NCBI GenBank assembly: GCA_964487195.1
Contig: CAZAPV010000026.1
Location: 1-13,902 of the forward strand
Direction of reading: 5' to 3'
DNA from: CAZAPV01 sp964487195
GTDB lineage: Bacteria > Patescibacteriota > Patescibacteriia > SG8-24
Length of the DNA stretch: 13,902 nt
Part shown: in pieces, positions 12,719 to 13,902 of the stretch
Numbering within the stretch: the first letter of the stretch is position 1
Layout: each line of letters opens with the position of its first letter
Made by a program: the position numbers and the translations under genes
Notes under the pieces: model-generated
What the model was told of the DNA's origin: nothing
Seen by the model: the letters and a program-made list of their open reading frames with translations, nothing else
The model's database searches: none

Positions 12719-12730
12719 CCTCCTTAAGGA
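12719..12730 (-). promoter_or_regulatory. Possible rpoA ribosome-binding region with a 10-bp palindrome
   Basis: GGAGG (12723 to 12719) lies 15 nt before the rpoA ATG, longer than ideal spacing, with an A/T-rich stretch between. It overlaps the perfect palindrome TCCTTAAGGA (12721-12730). The 43-bp rpsD-rpoA gap is the largest in this operon, so an internal regulatory site is possible but unproven. Confidence 0.4.
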
Positions 12731-12746
12731 TTTTTGGACGTGATGT

Positions 12747-13376
12747 TTAGCGCGAGTAGAACTCGACGATCAGCTTGGGGTCGAAGTTCTGCTTCAGCTC
12801 GTCCCCTTCCGGCTTCGTGAGCACTTTCCCGGTCTTCGACGCCGCGTCGAGGTTGAGCCAGCTCGGCGCCTGGTGCTTCTCGAGCCGCTGCGCTTCGGAT
12901 TCGAACAGCTTGCTCTTGCTGATGCCGTCGGAAAGCGTGATCATGTCGCCCGCTTTCGTCTGGTAGGACGGGATCGTCACTTTCTTGCCGTTGATGCGGA
13001 TGTGGCCGTGGCCGATCAGCTGGCGCGCGAGAGAACGCGATTTGCCGAACCCGAGGCGGTACACGACGTTGTCGAGCCGCATTTCGAGCATCTGGACGAG
13101 GAAGCTGCCGGTGTTGCCGATCTGCCGCGTCGCCTTCTCGAAGTAGTTCTCGAACTGGCGTTCCATCAGCCCGTAGGTGTTCTTCGCTTTCTGCTTCTCG
13201 CGCAGCTGGATGCCGAACGGCGTCGGGCGGGTGCGCGAATTCGGGCCGTGGATCCCCGGCTTGTAGCTGCGCCGCGTGATTGCGCACTTCGGCGTCAAGC
13301 ACCTGTCTCCTTTGAGATAGAGCTTCTCGCCTTCGCGGCGGCACTGTTTGCATTTCGGTTCAAGTCTGCGTCCCAT
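12747..13376 (-). CDS. rpsD: 30S ribosomal protein S4, zinc-binding type
   Basis: S4 starts 30S assembly on 16S rRNA and often represses its own operon. The 209-aa length is normal. The N-terminus keeps four cysteines (Cys9, Cys12, Cys26, Cys31) in the zinc-finger arrangement seen in the C+ form of S4. TRPTPFGIQLREKQKAKNTYG follows, and the S4 RNA-binding domain covers about residues 98-160 (MRLDNVVYRLGFGKSRSLARQLIGHGHI). It ends IVEFYSR, the usual S4 end. It lies 9 nt after rpsK. Autogenous control is known for S4 in E. coli but no regulatory RNA fold was identified here. Confidence 0.98.
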   Translation of the reverse strand: MGRRLEPKCKQCRREGEKLYLKGDRCLTPKCAITRRSYKPGIHGPNSRTRPTPFGIQLREKQKAKNTYGLMERQFENYFEKATRQIGNTGSFLVQMLEMRLDNVVYRLGFGKSRSLARQLIGHGHIRINGKKVTIPSYQTKAGDMITLSDGISKSKLFESEAQRLEKHQAPSWLNLDAASKTGKVLTKPEGDELKQNFDPKLIVEFYSR

Positions 13377-13385
13377 AGGTGCGGA

Positions 13386-13844
13386 TTAGACGCGGCGCGG
13401 TTTCCGCGCGCGGCAGCCGTTGTGCGGAATCGGCGTGACGTCCTTGATCGAGGAGACCGCGATCCCGTTGGCGTGGAACGCGCGGACCGCGGCTTCGCGG
13501 CCGGAGCCGACGCCGGTGACGAACACGCTCACTTCTTTCAGTCCGACGTCCAGCACCTTGTCGCAGACGTCTTTGACGATGACGCTCGCGGCGTACGGCG
13601 TGGATTTCTTCGGACCTTTGAAGCCGACGACGCCGGCGCTCGACCAGCCGAGCACGTTGCCGTTGGCGTCGGTCAGGGTGACGATCGTGTTGTTGTACGT
13701 CGCCTGCACATAGGCGCGGCCGACGCTCACCGACTTCGCGTTCTTGCGCTTTTTCGCGCGCGCGCGAGGAGCGGCCGCGACGTCGCCGCCGTCCTTTTTC
13801 GCCGCATCGGCGGCCGGTTTGTTTTTTTCCTCGGTGGTCGCCAT
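13386..13844 (-). CDS. rpsK: 30S ribosomal protein S11 with N-terminal extension
   Basis: S11 forms part of the 30S platform near the mRNA exit. The core starts near residue 39 (VSVGRAYVQATYNNTIVTLTD), continues with GNVLGWSSAGVVGFKG and KKSTPYAASV, and ends in the diagnostic VTPIPHNGCRARKPRRV. The 152-aa length exceeds the common 125-130 because of an N-terminal Lys/Ala/Asp-rich low-complexity stretch (residues 1-37). The only in-frame Met is the start at 13844. It starts 3 nt after the rpsM stop and lies 9 nt before rpsD. Confidence 0.98.
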   Translation of the reverse strand: MATTEEKNKPAADAAKKDGGDVAAAPRARAKKRKNAKSVSVGRAYVQATYNNTIVTLTDANGNVLGWSSAGVVGFKGPKKSTPYAASVIVKDVCDKVLDVGLKEVSVFVTGVGSGREAAVRAFHANGIAVSSIKDVTPIPHNGCRARKPRRV

Positions 13845-13847
13845 AGA

Positions 13848-13902
13848 TTATTTCTTTTCAACTTTGGTGCGGCCGGAGCCCATCGTGCGCCGGACGTTGC
13901 CG
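13848..13902 (-). CDS. rpsM: 30S ribosomal protein S13, C-terminal end (partial)
   Basis: Only the last 17 codons and the stop (13848-13850) are in the window. The residues read GNVRRTMGSGRTKVEKK, which fits the basic C-terminal tail of S13 after the PVRG element. The order S13-S11-S4-alpha-L17 is nearly universal, so context carries most of the identification. The remainder lies beyond the right edge. Confidence 0.8.
   Translation of the reverse strand, partial: GNVRRTMGSGRTKVEKK

Overview
The window is a GC-rich, densely packed bacterial stretch. I think it comes from a Patescibacteria (Candidate Phyla Radiation) genome. The reasons are short ribosomal proteins (L13 of 121 aa), an RNA polymerase alpha subunit without its C-terminal domain, lysine/alanine-rich tails on several proteins, and two small proteins that resemble families I remember mainly from that group. 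That assignment is inference; the gene identities are firmer.

Left part (1-4051): the 3' end of a ClpB/ClpC-type AAA+ gene, then lexA on the minus strand. Divergent from lexA is a plus-strand operon: a class III extradiol dioxygenase/MEMO-like protein, an 89-aa protein of unknown function, peptide deformylase (def) and methionyl-tRNA formyltransferase (fmt). Def and Fmt handle the two ends of N-formyl-methionine use in translation. The 103-bp lexA/MEMO spacer holds two sigma70-type promoters facing apart, a three-copy direct repeat (two copies as GAAC-N7-GAAC) inside the lexA promoter, and a perfect DnaA-box 9-mer.

Middle part (4006-8904, minus strand): a tight four-gene surface-polysaccharide operon, read from high to low coordinates: Wzx-type flippase, GT4 glycosyltransferase, GT2 glycosyltransferase, O-antigen ligase/polymerase-like membrane protein. 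It has a good promoter at 8914-8942. Its last gene overlaps the end of fmt by 46 bp, tail to tail. A HAD-family phosphatase (9009-9758) is transcribed away from it from a back-to-back promoter.

Between the HAD gene and rpsI (9759-10619) sits a small region with a different character: a lipoprotein gene with its own promoter, strong Shine-Dalgarno and terminator, flanked by palindromic and degenerate extragenic repeats, including an inverted pair of perfect DnaA-box 9-mers.

Right part (10620-13902, minus strand): the conserved ribosomal/RNA polymerase cluster rpsM(partial)-rpsK-rpsD-rpoA-rplQ-rplM-rpsI, ended by a strong hairpin terminator. Its promoter lies beyond the window. I saw no tRNA, rRNA, CRISPR array, transposase or phage gene. 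No clearly new multi-gene system is evident. The most interesting signals are the lexA control region, the DnaA-box motifs, the truncated RpoA and the lipoprotein.
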